A stretch of DNA of 64,000 bases from JANNGC01 sp043757045 (GTDB taxonomy: Bacteria; Verrucomicrobiota; Verrucomicrobiia; Limisphaerales; SIBH01), in contig JAYVQC010000097.1 of NCBI GenBank assembly GCA_043757045.1, positions 1-64,000 of the forward strand, written 5' to 3'. This document shows, piece after piece, positions 41,672 through 49,732 of the stretch. A program made the position numbers and the translations under genes. The notes below the pieces were generated by a model, which did no database searches, was not told the origin of the DNA, and saw only the letters and a list, made by a program, of their open reading frames with translations. Position 1 is the first letter of the stretch. Each line of letters starts with the position of its first letter.

Positions 41672-44600
41672 TTACCGCCACTGCCCCGTCAGCGTGAACG
41701 CCGCCCAGAAGTAGGGATTGGATGGATTGTCCCGGTCGCTCTTGTCGTGCAGCAACGACAACTGCGCCGCGCGCCAGGCTTCCGCGCGCGGTTCGCCGGC
41801 CCGCCAGCGGCGCATGAACTCCGTCATCAAACGGCTCGTCGCCGCGTCGCTCACCTTCCAATGGCTCGCCAGCACCGTCTCCGCGCCGGCGATGCGGAAG
41901 GCGCGGCGCAACGACATCACGCCCTCGCCGATCTTCACCTCGCCCGTGCCCGAATCGCACGCGCTCAGGATCACCAGCTCCGTGCCTTGCAGGTTGAGCA
42001 GCGACGCTTCGAGTCCGGTCAGGAGGCCGTCTTCCACTTCGACATTCGGCATTCGTAATTCGGACTTCGCCCGGTTCGCCCCCGCCAGCGCAATGCCGCA
42101 GCGCACCAGCGGATTCTCCCAGTCGTCCTGTGGTGGGGCGAGACTCCGTCGAGCCGTAACATCCCCCAGCCCATTCGTCCGCTTGAACTCCTGATCCGAA
42201 AGAAAAAATCCATGCGTGGCCAGGTGCAGCACGCGCGGCGATTGCACGGCTTTCAACTCTGCCTCCCGCGCCTCCGCGCCGAGACGCAGCACGCACTCCT
42301 CGCCCAGCAACTTCGCCACCCCGCGCGCCTCCTGTTCCGAACCCGGCAGCGGCGTGAACTTCATCCCACGCGCGTCCAGTTCGCGCGAGCGAAAGGAGCG
42401 CGGGCTTCCAGCCCGCTGTTGGAAGCGTCCCGCTTCCAACCCGTTCGTTGCGGACGAGACGTCCGCCACAGCGCGCGGGACGCGCGCGCTCCCCAAATCC
42501 AAATCAAAATCCGGATTCCCCATGACCAGCGACTTGGAAACGGCCCCCGACTTCGGACCTTGGACCTTGGACTTTGGACCCGCCGCAAGGCGAGCCACCT
42601 CCCGCCCGCTGCCGACGTAGCTGATGGTTTTCTCCTCGATGAGATATTTCACCCGCGCGGGCCTTGTTGCGCCGAAATCCGATGGAGGCGAAAGCATCTC
42701 GAACGGCAGCCGGCTCAACTGACCGTCCGGGCAGACGATGAGATGCGACACGTTCGTGAGGTGCGGCGCGAGCGGCGCATAGACCAACCGGCTCAACCGC
42801 TCCAGCGCCGCCGCCAAATCCGCCGCGCGAAACTGCCCCGCGCCCATGCGCCGGGCCACGAGTTCCACCGCGTCATCAATCGGCTGCGCCTCGCCCAAGT
42901 CCACGCGCCGCACGACCACGTTGGTCGAGTCCTTCGCCAGCGGGAAAGTGAGGTGGGCGGCGTAGCGCGTTTCGTTCCACTGGTTCGTCTTGGCAGCAAA
43001 ATCAAATCGCCGATACTTCACAATATCCACAAGGGCCGCTTGCGATGGAAGGTGACGGCTCACGTCCACCAAAGTGAAACTTCGTTCCTGAATGGTTTGA
43101 CCTACGAGTGCAACGCGCTCGGCCAGCTTTGCTTCGATCTGGCTCAATCCATCTTGCAGTTCGCGTCGCCGGTTGTCGATTTGGACCGGCTCAAGTTTGC
43201 TTTGCAAGACGTGCTCCAATTCAACTCTTGTCGCTTGGTGTTGGCGGAGAAATTCTTGAGTCGCAGTTTGTGGCGAAGACTCCAGCGCCGCTTGGACAAC
43301 CTGCACCTCTTCAAACAAGCCTTTGTTGAGGGCCAATTCTTCGGCTCCGTGAGGAGCGGCTGATGCGACATTCTTGTTTGCATCTTCAGCCCAAGCCGAA
43401 TGGAACAAGCCGTCGCGAAAAGCCAGCGCATCCAAAGTTCGGAGAACGGCACCCATTGAAGCCACGGAGAACTGGTTGTTCAGATAGTTCCGCAGCGAAT
43501 GAGCGACGCGGGCAAATTCAAATTCGCTTTCCAGCAATTCCCCTTTTCTGCGACAGACTATAGCGACACATGTGAGCCAAAGACGGGTTTCGGGGTGTTC
43601 CAATCCGAGGGTCTTTTCACCGATCGCTGCCGCGCGCCGGTACAACCGTAGTGCTTCAACTTCGTCCCCAAGGCCGAGTTTTAATCCTGCGATTAAGCCC
43701 ACCGATACCGCGACGTCGCGATGTTCTGTTCCAAAGATTTCTTCTCTCAATTCCAGACTTCGCCGGGCGAAAGGCAAAGCTATTTCGGGATTGCCACGCA
43801 TCGAGTGTATCCCAGCCAGATTTGCAAGTGCGGTGGCTACTGCTGGATGGTCAGGGCCAAGAATCTTTTCGTCTATAGCCAGGCTGCGGTTTTGAATTTT
43901 TAGAGCTTCATCATGCTTTCCTTCAGCGCCATAGAGTCCCGCGAGATTATTGAGAGTGATGGCAACTTGGCGATGAATCGGACCGAATGCTTTTTCTGAA
44001 ATGGCGAGACTGCGTTGATAAGCAGGTAACGCTTTCTCGTAGTCACCCTGGGATTCAAGCACAGATGCTATCGCGTCCAAAGTCGGCGCGATTGCTGGGT
44101 GTTCAGGACCTGAATATCGTTCGCCGATGGCAAGACTGCGTTGGAGCAACGGCAAGGCTTGCGCATACGCGCCTTGGTCTTTGTAGAGGAACGCAAGGTT
44201 GTTCAGCGAGTTGGCAACCTCTGGATGCTCGCCGCCAAACGCTCTTTCTCGAATCGACAGACTGCGGCGGATCAATTTTTCAGCCTCGCGAAAATCTCCT
44301 TGGTCGCGGTACACAGACGCGAGATTGACCAGGGCTGGCGCAACGCTTGGATGCTCTGGACCAGCAATCTGTTCGGTGATGGCAAGACTGCGGCGAAACG
44401 CCGCCATTGCGCGAGTGAACTCAGCTCGGTTTGCGTAAAGCAATCCCAAGTTGTTCAGGCTGACAGCAACATCCGGGTGCGTTGGTCCAAATACCTTTTC
44501 CCGGATTTCGAGGGCACGCTGATGCAACCCCAAAGCCGCATCGTGCCGACCGATCTCTTCCTGGAGCACCGCTGCGTTGTTTACAGTTGTTGCGACGTTA

Positions 44601-45385
44601 CCATCCAATGTTCCGAAAGCCTTGACCCGAATTTCCAAGCTCCGCAGAAGCGCATTGGAAGCCTCAAGGTAGTTCCCCTGCACCCGGTAAAGTTCGCCGA
44701 GGTTGTTCAGGCAGGTAGCCACATCGGGATGTTCAGGTCCGAGAAGTTTTTCTCGGATGGCGAGACTGCGTTGAAGTGCGAGCGATGCCTTGGTGTAATC
44801 GCCCTGGGCGAAATAGACCGACGAGAAGCTGTTCAGAGTCGCCGCTGCCTTCGCACTTTCCTTGCCTGAAAGTTTTTCAACAATCGCCAAGCTCCGAGTG
44901 AACGCCGCAATAGCTTGGGCGAAATTCCCTTGTTCTTTCTGCATCATGCCCACGCCGACAAGCAGAGTGGCAATCTGGTCGTGCTCTGGCCCAAGCAACT
45001 TCTCCCCGAGATTCAAAGAGCGTTGGAAAAGAGGCAGCGCCTTGGCGAAAGCACCTTGCTGTTGGTAGGTCACGGCCAATCTGAACAGCGGCTCACCAAC
45101 TTTTGAGTCTTCTGATCCGAACACCTTTTCCGTCAACGCGAGGGCACGCTCCAGTAGCGGAATTGATTCCTCGTAATGCTTTTGACGGTACAAGGACTCG
45201 GCGTTTGCGAGTAATTGTTCGATTTCACTTTTCACGAGTTCCCGATCCACTTCGGCACCTTTTGCTTGGAGCGCGCGTTGTGCCGGCGCTTCCATCGAGC
45301 CAACGAGCAGAACGACACACAGAAGTGTCCTCAAGAACCCGCATTGTTCGCGCACGTTGAGCACGAGTGAGTGAAGGCATTTCAC
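41672..45385 (-). CDS. TPR-CHAT protease-like protein
   Basis: 1237 residues from GTG 45385, with a hydrophobic leader (LRTLLCVVLLVGSMEAPAQ). From ~40 to ~660 there are about fourteen kinesin-light-chain-type TPRs of 42 residues (e.g. SLAIREKLLGPEHPDVATCLNNLGELY). The C-terminal CHAT domain (~870-1237) has the caspase-like His in RVLHLATHGFF and Cys in LVILSACDSGTGEV, so the dyad is intact. CHAT proteases act in several bacterial defence and death systems, but this one has a leader and no obvious partner. Three repeat tracts lie in frame between ~925 and 1115. Confidence 0.92.
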   Translation of the reverse strand: MKCLHSLVLNVREQCGFLRTLLCVVLLVGSMEAPAQRALQAKGAEVDRELVKSEIEQLLANAESLYRQKHYEESIPLLERALALTEKVFGSEDSKVGEPLFRLAVTYQQQGAFAKALPLFQRSLNLGEKLLGPEHDQIATLLVGVGMMQKEQGNFAQAIAAFTRSLAIVEKLSGKESAKAAATLNSFSSVYFAQGDYTKASLALQRSLAIREKLLGPEHPDVATCLNNLGELYRVQGNYLEASNALLRSLEIRVKAFGTLDGNVATTVNNAAVLQEEIGRHDAALGLHQRALEIREKVFGPTHPDVAVSLNNLGLLYANRAEFTRAMAAFRRSLAITEQIAGPEHPSVAPALVNLASVYRDQGDFREAEKLIRRSLSIRERAFGGEHPEVANSLNNLAFLYKDQGAYAQALPLLQRSLAIGERYSGPEHPAIAPTLDAIASVLESQGDYEKALPAYQRSLAISEKAFGPIHRQVAITLNNLAGLYGAEGKHDEALKIQNRSLAIDEKILGPDHPAVATALANLAGIHSMRGNPEIALPFARRSLELREEIFGTEHRDVAVSVGLIAGLKLGLGDEVEALRLYRRAAAIGEKTLGLEHPETRLWLTCVAIVCRRKGELLESEFEFARVAHSLRNYLNNQFSVASMGAVLRTLDALAFRDGLFHSAWAEDANKNVASAAPHGAEELALNKGLFEEVQVVQAALESSPQTATQEFLRQHQATRVELEHVLQSKLEPVQIDNRRRELQDGLSQIEAKLAERVALVGQTIQERSFTLVDVSRHLPSQAALVDIVKYRRFDFAAKTNQWNETRYAAHLTFPLAKDSTNVVVRRVDLGEAQPIDDAVELVARRMGAGQFRAADLAAALERLSRLVYAPLAPHLTNVSHLIVCPDGQLSRLPFEMLSPPSDFGATRPARVKYLIEEKTISYVGSGREVARLAAGPKSKVQGPKSGAVSKSLVMGNPDFDLDLGSARVPRAVADVSSATNGLEAGRFQQRAGSPRSFRSRELDARGMKFTPLPGSEQEARGVAKLLGEECVLRLGAEAREAELKAVQSPRVLHLATHGFFLSDQEFKRTNGLGDVTARRSLAPPQDDWENPLVRCGIALAGANRAKSELRMPNVEVEDGLLTGLEASLLNLQGTELVILSACDSGTGEVKIGEGVMSLRRAFRIAGAETVLASHWKVSDAATSRLMTEFMRRWRAGEPRAEAWRAAQLSLLHDKSDRDNPSNPYFWAAFTLTGQWR
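42029..42066. repeat. Heptamer tract in the CHAT domain gene
   Basis: On the coding strand GAATTAC-GAATGCC-GAATGTC-GAAGTGG, period seven, encoding ELRMPNVEVED. The GAATNNC words are those seen in hemW (12949-13003). Confidence 0.75.
42395..42580. repeat. Hairpin element plus heptamer tract in frame in the CHAT gene
   Basis: 42395-42492 begins GGAGCGCGGGCTTCCAGCCC and ends with inverted GCGCGCGCTCC; an inner GGAAGC-GTCCC-GCTTCC lies between. It encodes ARVPRAVADVSSATN and more. 42549-42580 is a tract of GGACCTT/GGACTTT heptamers encoding GPKSKVQGPKS. The same heptamers lie in the LuxE-like gene (53475-53510). Confidence 0.8.
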
Positions 45386-45518
45386 TGTTGGAAATCAACA
45401 TTCACATCCGCCTTTTGTTACAACTTAAAGCCGTGGCCGCGATGAACGCGGTCACGGTAAATTGACGAAATGTTCTCATGGCCTGCTACGAGTTTTCCGT
45501 CTCGTTGATCGTCGGCGA

Positions 45519-45896
45519 TCAATACCGCCGCACGCGAGCCGTGCCGTAGCCGCGATAGCTGAGATTGTCGGTCACGGTCCGGTTGGCGGGGGTGCGGACG
45601 TGCGGGGCCACGTAGGTTCCGTTGCTCCGGGTGGAGCCGCGCACGCCCACCGAGGGTGTCGCCGCGTAGGGGTTGCGATAAACGTAGCCGGAACTGCCGC
45701 CGGTCGAGTAGCTGGGGTAGCTGGGCGTGGAGTTGTAGCGCGGCGTGGTGGAATAGGACGGGGCGGGCGTGTTGCGGTAGTAGCCGCTCACGTAGGTGCC
45801 GTTGGCGCGGGTGTGGCCGCTCACCCATTCGGCGCGGGCCGCGAGGGCGGTGGCGAACAGGACGAGGGCGAGGGCGATTTTGGTCAGTGTTTTCAT
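45519..45896 (-). CDS. Exported Tyr/Ser/Pro-rich protein with a repeated NGTYV motif
   Basis: 125 residues with a clear signal peptide (MKTLTKIALALVLFATALAARA). The mature chain has two copies of V-x-G-x-TR-x-NGTYV (VSGHTRANGTYVSGYYR and VRGSTRSNGTYVAPHVR) around a Tyr/Ser/Pro-rich middle (SYSTTPRYNSTPSYPSYST). Small secreted proteins with this GTYV-x-x-H/YxR motif are widespread and unstudied. It is probably cell-surface or periplasmic. Confidence 0.75.
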   Translation of the reverse strand: MKTLTKIALALVLFATALAARAEWVSGHTRANGTYVSGYYRNTPAPSYSTTPRYNSTPSYPSYSTGGSSGYVYRNPYAATPSVGVRGSTRSNGTYVAPHVRTPANRTVTDNLSYRGYGTARVRRY

Positions 45897-46017
45897 GGTT
45901 CGTTTTTGAAGGCGGTGGCGTGGCGCGGTCCCGCACGGCGGGACTCTTGTTGTTCACCCGGAACAGCCTTCACCCGCTACATCGCAATCGGCGCGGGGTT
46001 TCTTACAAAAAAGTTTT

Positions 46018-46273
46018 AACCACGGATGGCACGGATGAACACGGATGGGGGCGGGGAGGATTTGCCACAGAGAACGCAGAGAGCGCAGAGAGGGGAAGGG
46101 AACTTGGCAAACCGCTAATGGACGCTGATAAACGCTGATAAAACCCGTTCCGCCATCAGTCGCCCGATGAGCGTCCATCAGCGTTTATTAGCGGTTACCC
46201 CCCCCCTCCCCTCTCTCGCTCTCTGCGTTCTCTGTGGCTAAAAATTCCGTGTCCATCCTTGTCATCCGTGGTT
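46018..46273. repeat. 256-bp nested three-module hairpin
   Basis: Module A (46018-46046, CACGGATG words), module B (46064-46095, CAGAGAACG 9-mers) and module C (46110-46139, GACGCTGATAAACGCTGAT words) are followed by C' (46167-46196), B' (46208-46238) and A' (46247-46273), each the inverted form. The order A-B-C-C'-B'-A' gives a foldable structure about 256 bases long. It fills the 45897-46373 gap, in which I see no gene. Confidence 0.9.
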
Positions 46274-46373
46274 GTTCTTTTGATCAGAGCCTCGTGACCT
46301 CGGCTGCTCCGTGGGCAGGAGGGACGGCTTTTCTTGGCGTTGCGGGCGGCGGTCGGGTCGTTACACTCGGCGC

Positions 46374-46625
46374 ATGACAATCGAATTGCCGGACTTGGCA
46401 CTCGGCGCGTTGCACCTGACCCCCGAACAGATGCGCGTGGAATTGGCCGTGGGCTTGTATGCTGGCCGGCATGTTTCGATGGGACGGGCGGCCAAGGTCG
46501 CCGGTGTTCCCTACGCCGAGTTCATGCGCGAGCTTGGTCGCCGCGGCCTTTGCCTCAACTACACGGTCGAGGACGCGCAACACGACATGGCGATGGCGGA
46601 TGAGTTGAACCGCAAAGCCGAATGA
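46374..46625 (+). CDS. UPF0175-family putative antitoxin
   Basis: 83 residues from ATG 46374: MTIELPDLALGALHLTPEQMRVELAVGLYAGRHVSMGRAAKVAGVPYAEFMRELGRRGLCLNY. The LPDL start, ELAVGLY-x-x-x-VSMGRAA and a helix-turn-helix-like end match UPF0175. Members pair with DUF3368 PIN proteins as antitoxins. The stop overlaps the next start by four bases. Confidence 0.88.
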   Translation: MTIELPDLALGALHLTPEQMRVELAVGLYAGRHVSMGRAAKVAGVPYAEFMRELGRRGLCLNYTVEDAQHDMAMADELNRKAE

Positions 46626-47083
46626 TCGTCGTCAGCGACACGTCGGCCATCACGGCCCTGCTGCAAATTGGCCGGGGCGATTTGTTGGAGAAACTTTACG
46701 GCCTGGTGCTGATTCCCGTGGCCGTCCGCGACGAACTGATTCAAACGCATCCCGCCCTGCCGTCCTTTCTCCGCTGCGAGCCGGTGCGGAACCCCGCTGA
46801 GGTGGCGCGGCTGTCCGCCGAGTTGGATCAGGGCGAAGCGGAAGCCATCGCTCTCGCCAAGGAACTCGGAGCGGACGCCTTGCTGATGGATGAAGCGGAA
46901 GGCCGCCGCGTGGCGCGGCGCGAAGGGGTGCCGTTCATCGGATTGTTGGGCGTGCTGGTGCAGGCCAAGCACCGGCGGCACGTTTCGTCGGTGCGGGCGT
47001 TGACGGCTGAACTGGAGGCGGTCGCGAACTTCCGTCTCTCCGCAGAGGTGAAGCAGATCGCCTTTCGCGCGGCGGGCGAATGA
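46622..47083 (+). CDS. DUF3368 PIN-like putative toxin
   Basis: 153 residues. VVSDTSAITALLQIGRGDLL carries the first Asp, PVAVRDELIQ the second acidic site, LDQGEAEAIALAKELGADALLMDEAEGRRVARREGVPFIGLLGVLVQAK the third and fourth (GEAEAI, DE). This is the standard DUF3368 pattern. The UPF0175 gene upstream overlaps it (ATGA), and it in turn overlaps a sigma factor gene downstream by four bases, which is unusual. Confidence 0.88.
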   Translation: MIVVSDTSAITALLQIGRGDLLEKLYGLVLIPVAVRDELIQTHPALPSFLRCEPVRNPAEVARLSAELDQGEAEAIALAKELGADALLMDEAEGRRVARREGVPFIGLLGVLVQAKHRRHVSSVRALTAELEAVANFRLSAEVKQIAFRAAGE

Positions 47084-47658
47084 GCGCGCCCGAACTCCAC
47101 GCCCTGCAACGCGGCGACTCCGCCGCGTGGGACGAGGCGTTCGCGTGGCTCTGGCCCACGGTCTTCGCGGTGGCGCGCTTGAAACTCCAACCTTTCCTGC
47201 CGGATGAAATCGAGGACGTGGCGATTGAATCATTGGAAGCACTGGTGGAAAAAGTGCGCGAGGTGAAGACGGTCGAGGAATTGAAGCCGCTGGCGGCGAG
47301 CATCGCGCATCATCGCGCGGTGAGTCTGCTGCGGGAGCGGTTCGCGCAGAAGCGCGGCGAGGGCAGGACGGAATCGCTGGACGCCACCACGGAGGACGGC
47401 GACGTGAAGCACGATCCAGCGTCACCGGATTCGCCGCTGGATGCGATGGCGGAAAAGGAACTGGCGGAGCGTTTGCAAAAATCCCTCGGCGCGCTCAAGC
47501 CGCCGCTGGGCGACGTGCTCTCAGATTTTTTCCTGCACGGATTGCGCTACGAGGAGATTGCCACGAAACACGGAATCGCCGTCGGGTCGGTCGGCGTCTA
47601 TCTGAAACGCGGGTTGGAAACCCTGCGGCGAATCTGGGGCGGACGGGAAGATAGTTGA
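47080..47658 (+). CDS. ECF-like sigma factor
   Basis: 192 residues. Region 2 is divergent (DEAFAWLWPTVFAVARLKLQPFLPDEIEDVAIESLEALVEKV...LAASIAHHRAVSLLRERFAQKR), and region 4 is clear (ALKPPLGDVLSDFFLHGLRYEEIATKHGIAVGSVGVYLKRGLETLRRIW). It matches sigma-70-like factors found in Verrucomicrobiota and Planctomycetota. Its start lies within the stop of the DUF3368 gene, and a probable membrane partner follows at 47681. It might thus control this operon or the nearby CHAT genes (inference). Confidence 0.8.
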   Translation: MSAPELHALQRGDSAAWDEAFAWLWPTVFAVARLKLQPFLPDEIEDVAIESLEALVEKVREVKTVEELKPLAASIAHHRAVSLLRERFAQKRGEGRTESLDATTEDGDVKHDPASPDSPLDAMAEKELAERLQKSLGALKPPLGDVLSDFFLHGLRYEEIATKHGIAVGSVGVYLKRGLETLRRIWGGREDS

Positions 47659-47680
47659 AAGAAACGAGCGAGATTTTGCG

Positions 47681-48364
47681 ATGCACTCAATGAATGACGA
47701 ACGCTTTTTCGACCTGGCCATGAAGGTCATCGCCCGGCAAGGCACGGACGCGGAGCGCGCGGAGTTCGAGGCGCTGCTGGCGGGCCAGCCGGGTTTGAAG
47801 GCTGAGTTTGAGGGCCTGCAGGCCGAAGTGGGCATGGCGAAGGTAGCTCTGCCTTTGGTGAACGCGACCGAAGCGACAGCGGGCGAGTTCCCGGCTTACG
47901 CGCGCGGGCGGCTGCAAACCAAAGTGCGGCAAACGCTCGGTAGCCCCGACATCGCCAAGCATCGCGGATGGAACTGGCGTTGGGCGTTCGGCCTGGCGGC
48001 GGCCACGTCGGTGATCGTGTTGGCCCTCTCGCTGTTGAATCCCAGCCGGCCAGTGATTGAGGTCGCCATGCTCGACACGGCGGGCGGAGTGCGCGGCGCG
48101 GAGACAAATCAGGTTTCGTTGCTGCAAGTGCGGTGGAAGGAGGTGCGGCAGTTCTCCAACGCCCAGGAGTCTGCGGCCTGGGAGCGGCAACCTTCGGCCA
48201 GCGGTGACTTTGCCAAGATCATTTACGACCCGGCGGCGGCGGAAATCCGGGTGTCAGGCCGCGCCGGCGGGAAGAATTTCACCACCGCCATCACCGTGGA
48301 AAAGAATCTGGCGGGCGCGCTGGATGAGGCGGCGCACTTCGTGCGCGATCAGTTCGGACGTTAG
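47681..48364 (+). CDS. Anti-sigma-like single-pass membrane protein
   Basis: 227 residues (ATG 47681; an ATG at 47690 is also possible). The first ~90 residues are cytoplasmic (DERFFDLAMKVIARQGTDAERAEFEALLAGQPGLKAEFEGLQ), a layout like anti-sigma factors. One membrane helix follows (WAFGLAAATSVIVLALSLL, ~105-123) and a ~100-residue outer domain with strands. It is 22 bases after the sigma factor gene, so it is the likely regulator of that factor. Confidence 0.7.
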   Translation: MHSMNDERFFDLAMKVIARQGTDAERAEFEALLAGQPGLKAEFEGLQAEVGMAKVALPLVNATEATAGEFPAYARGRLQTKVRQTLGSPDIAKHRGWNWRWAFGLAAATSVIVLALSLLNPSRPVIEVAMLDTAGGVRGAETNQVSLLQVRWKEVRQFSNAQESAAWERQPSASGDFAKIIYDPAAAEIRVSGRAGGKNFTTAITVEKNLAGALDEAAHFVRDQFGR

Positions 48365-48392
48365 CGTCTTTTACCGGTGAAATGACTTCGTG

Positions 48393-48426
48393 AAGTCGTC
48401 ATTCGCGATCTTCACGACTTTCTTTT
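48393..48426 (+). terminator. Possible weak terminator after anti-sigma gene
   Basis: AAGTCGT/ACGACTT (7-base arms) with a 14-base loop, followed by TCTTTT. The upstream AATGACTTC..GTCGTCATT offers an alternative fold. Confidence 0.4.
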
Positions 48427-48451
48427 CCAGTTTGGAGCGGGCGGCCTGACG

Positions 48452-48763
48452 TCAGGCGAGGTCGGCCAGCGCTTGTTCCATTTCCATCTGCGGGCCTTCG
48501 TGGTGCTGGGTGATGGCGAGTTGGAGCGCGTTTTGGAAAGCCGTCCTCGCCGCGGGCTTGTTGCCCAGCGCGAGCGCACATTTTCCAATCAGGATTTGCA
48601 CGACCATCCAGTCCGGCTTCTTCGCCAGCGCCACGGTGAAATGATCCTGGGCGGGTGCAAACTGCTGGGCATCGAACAGCGCCTTGCCAAGGCTGAAGCG
48701 CGCGAGTTCGTTCTGCGGAAATTGCTCCACCATTTTCTGGTGGCGGGCGATGGCGTCGTTCAT
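48452..48763 (-). CDS. Small TPR protein
   Basis: 103 residues, two to three tetratricopeptide repeats (HQKMVEQFPQNELARFSLGKALFDAQQFAPAQDHFTVALAKKPDWMVVQILIGKCALALGNKPAARTAFQNAL). No signal peptide; it is probably a cytosolic binding adaptor. It is separated from the SDR gene by a hairpin repeat. Confidence 0.8.
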   Translation of the reverse strand: MNDAIARHQKMVEQFPQNELARFSLGKALFDAQQFAPAQDHFTVALAKKPDWMVVQILIGKCALALGNKPAARTAFQNALQLAITQHHEGPQMEMEQALADLA

Positions 48764-48775
48764 GGCAAATCGGGC

Positions 48776-48874
48776 GCGCGGACTTCAGGCCGCTTCAGTG
48801 TTGTTTCTTCGGGCGTCTGGAAAATTTACCGGCCTTCTCGCGAGCTTCCTGTTGAAGCGGCGTGAACGCCGCGC
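48776..48874. repeat. Hairpin repeat (GCGCGG..CCGCTTCA type), copy 1
   Basis: 22-base arms 48776-48797 and 48853-48874 are inverted copies with three mismatches. The same arms occur at 54613-54636 and 54692-54716. It fills the gap between the TPR and SDR genes. Confidence 0.8.
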
Positions 48875-48878
48875 TCCA

Positions 48879-49589
48879 TCAGCGCGGGCGGACCAGAATC
48901 TCTTCCACGATGGCGCGCGGCGGCAGATTGATGGCGAGCAGCGCGCACTCGGCGATGTCGTCGGCGGTCATCATGCGGACGCGCGCGGCGGCGTCGGGCG
49001 GCGTGGGGCGTTTATCGAGCAGCGGCGTGTTGATGTCGCCTGGGAAAATCGCGCAGGCGCGCACGCCGCGTCCGCGTTCCTCGGCGTTGATGGCCTGCGT
49101 CAGTCCCGCGAGGCCCCATTTGGAAATGACGTAGCCGGGGCCGGCCTTCGGGCTGGCCTGTTTGCCCGCATCCGAAACGATGTTCACGATGGTGCCCGTC
49201 TGGCGCTCGCGCATCTGCGGCAGGAAGGCCTGCGTGCAGTAGTAGGCGCCGTGCAGGTTCGTATCAATCATCGCGTGGTAATCCTCGAGCGAAAGCACTT
49301 CGAGCGCACGCTTCGGGGCGTTCGTGCCGGCGGCGTTCACGAGCACGTCCACGGTCTTAAAAATCTCCAGCACCGCGTTCGCCATCTGCTGCACCTGTTC
49401 CACGCGCCCGATGTCGCAAGGGATGACGAGCACCTCGTGCTTCTGCAGCCCGGTGAGCTGGGCGGTTTCGTCGAGCGAAGCTTGGGTGCGACCGAGGAGA
49501 GCGAGCCGCCAGCCTTGCTTGGCGAGCGCGATGGCGATGGCGCGACCGACGCCGCTGCCCGCGCCGGTGATGACAACAGTGCGATTCAT
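48879..49589 (-). CDS. Short-chain dehydrogenase/reductase
   Basis: 236 residues from ATG 49589. VVITGAGSGVGRAIAIALAKQGWRLALLGR is the TGxxxGxG NAD(P)-binding motif. DVLVNAAGTNAP is the NAG motif, IVNIVSDAGKQASPKAGPGYVISKWGLAGLTQAI holds the catalytic Ser, Tyr and Lys (YVISK), and FPGDINTPL follows. The substrate is unknown. SDRs often reduce keto or oxidise alcohol groups; proximity to the LuxC/LuxE-like pair might hint at an aldehyde or alcohol pathway, but queD lies between. Confidence 0.88.
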   Translation of the reverse strand: MNRTVVITGAGSGVGRAIAIALAKQGWRLALLGRTQASLDETAQLTGLQKHEVLVIPCDIGRVEQVQQMANAVLEIFKTVDVLVNAAGTNAPKRALEVLSLEDYHAMIDTNLHGAYYCTQAFLPQMRERQTGTIVNIVSDAGKQASPKAGPGYVISKWGLAGLTQAINAEERGRGVRACAIFPGDINTPLLDKRPTPPDAAARVRMMTADDIAECALLAINLPPRAIVEEILVRPR

Positions 49590-49652
49590 GCGCGGCGTTG
49601 TAGCGGGTGAAGCGGAACGGGAGAAGGGAGAAGTGCGGGACCGGCCAAGGTT

Positions 49653-49730
49653 GACCACGGAAGACACGGAGAACACGGAATGGAAAACTTCCTTCGCTTC
49701 ATTCCGTGTCTTCCGTGTCTTCCGTGGTTC
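49653..49730. repeat. Inverted 9-mer repeat (TTCCGTGTC type)
   Basis: GACCACGGAAGACACGGAGAACACGGAATG words at 49653-49682 are mirrored by CATTCCGTGTCTTCCGTGTCTTCCGTGGTTC-type words at 49700-49730, with two mismatches. The word TTCCGTGTC repeats with period nine. Confidence 0.85.
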
Positions 49731-49732
49731 AA

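Noticed and set aside
41672..45385. CHAT gene as the core of a known gasdermin or type III-E-like CRISPR defence system
   Set aside because: No gasdermin-like, Cas or STAND partner is found nearby, and the protein has a secretion leader.
46018..46273. CRISPR array
   Set aside because: Repeats are short words without regular spacers and the halves are mirrored, not direct; no cas genes are present.
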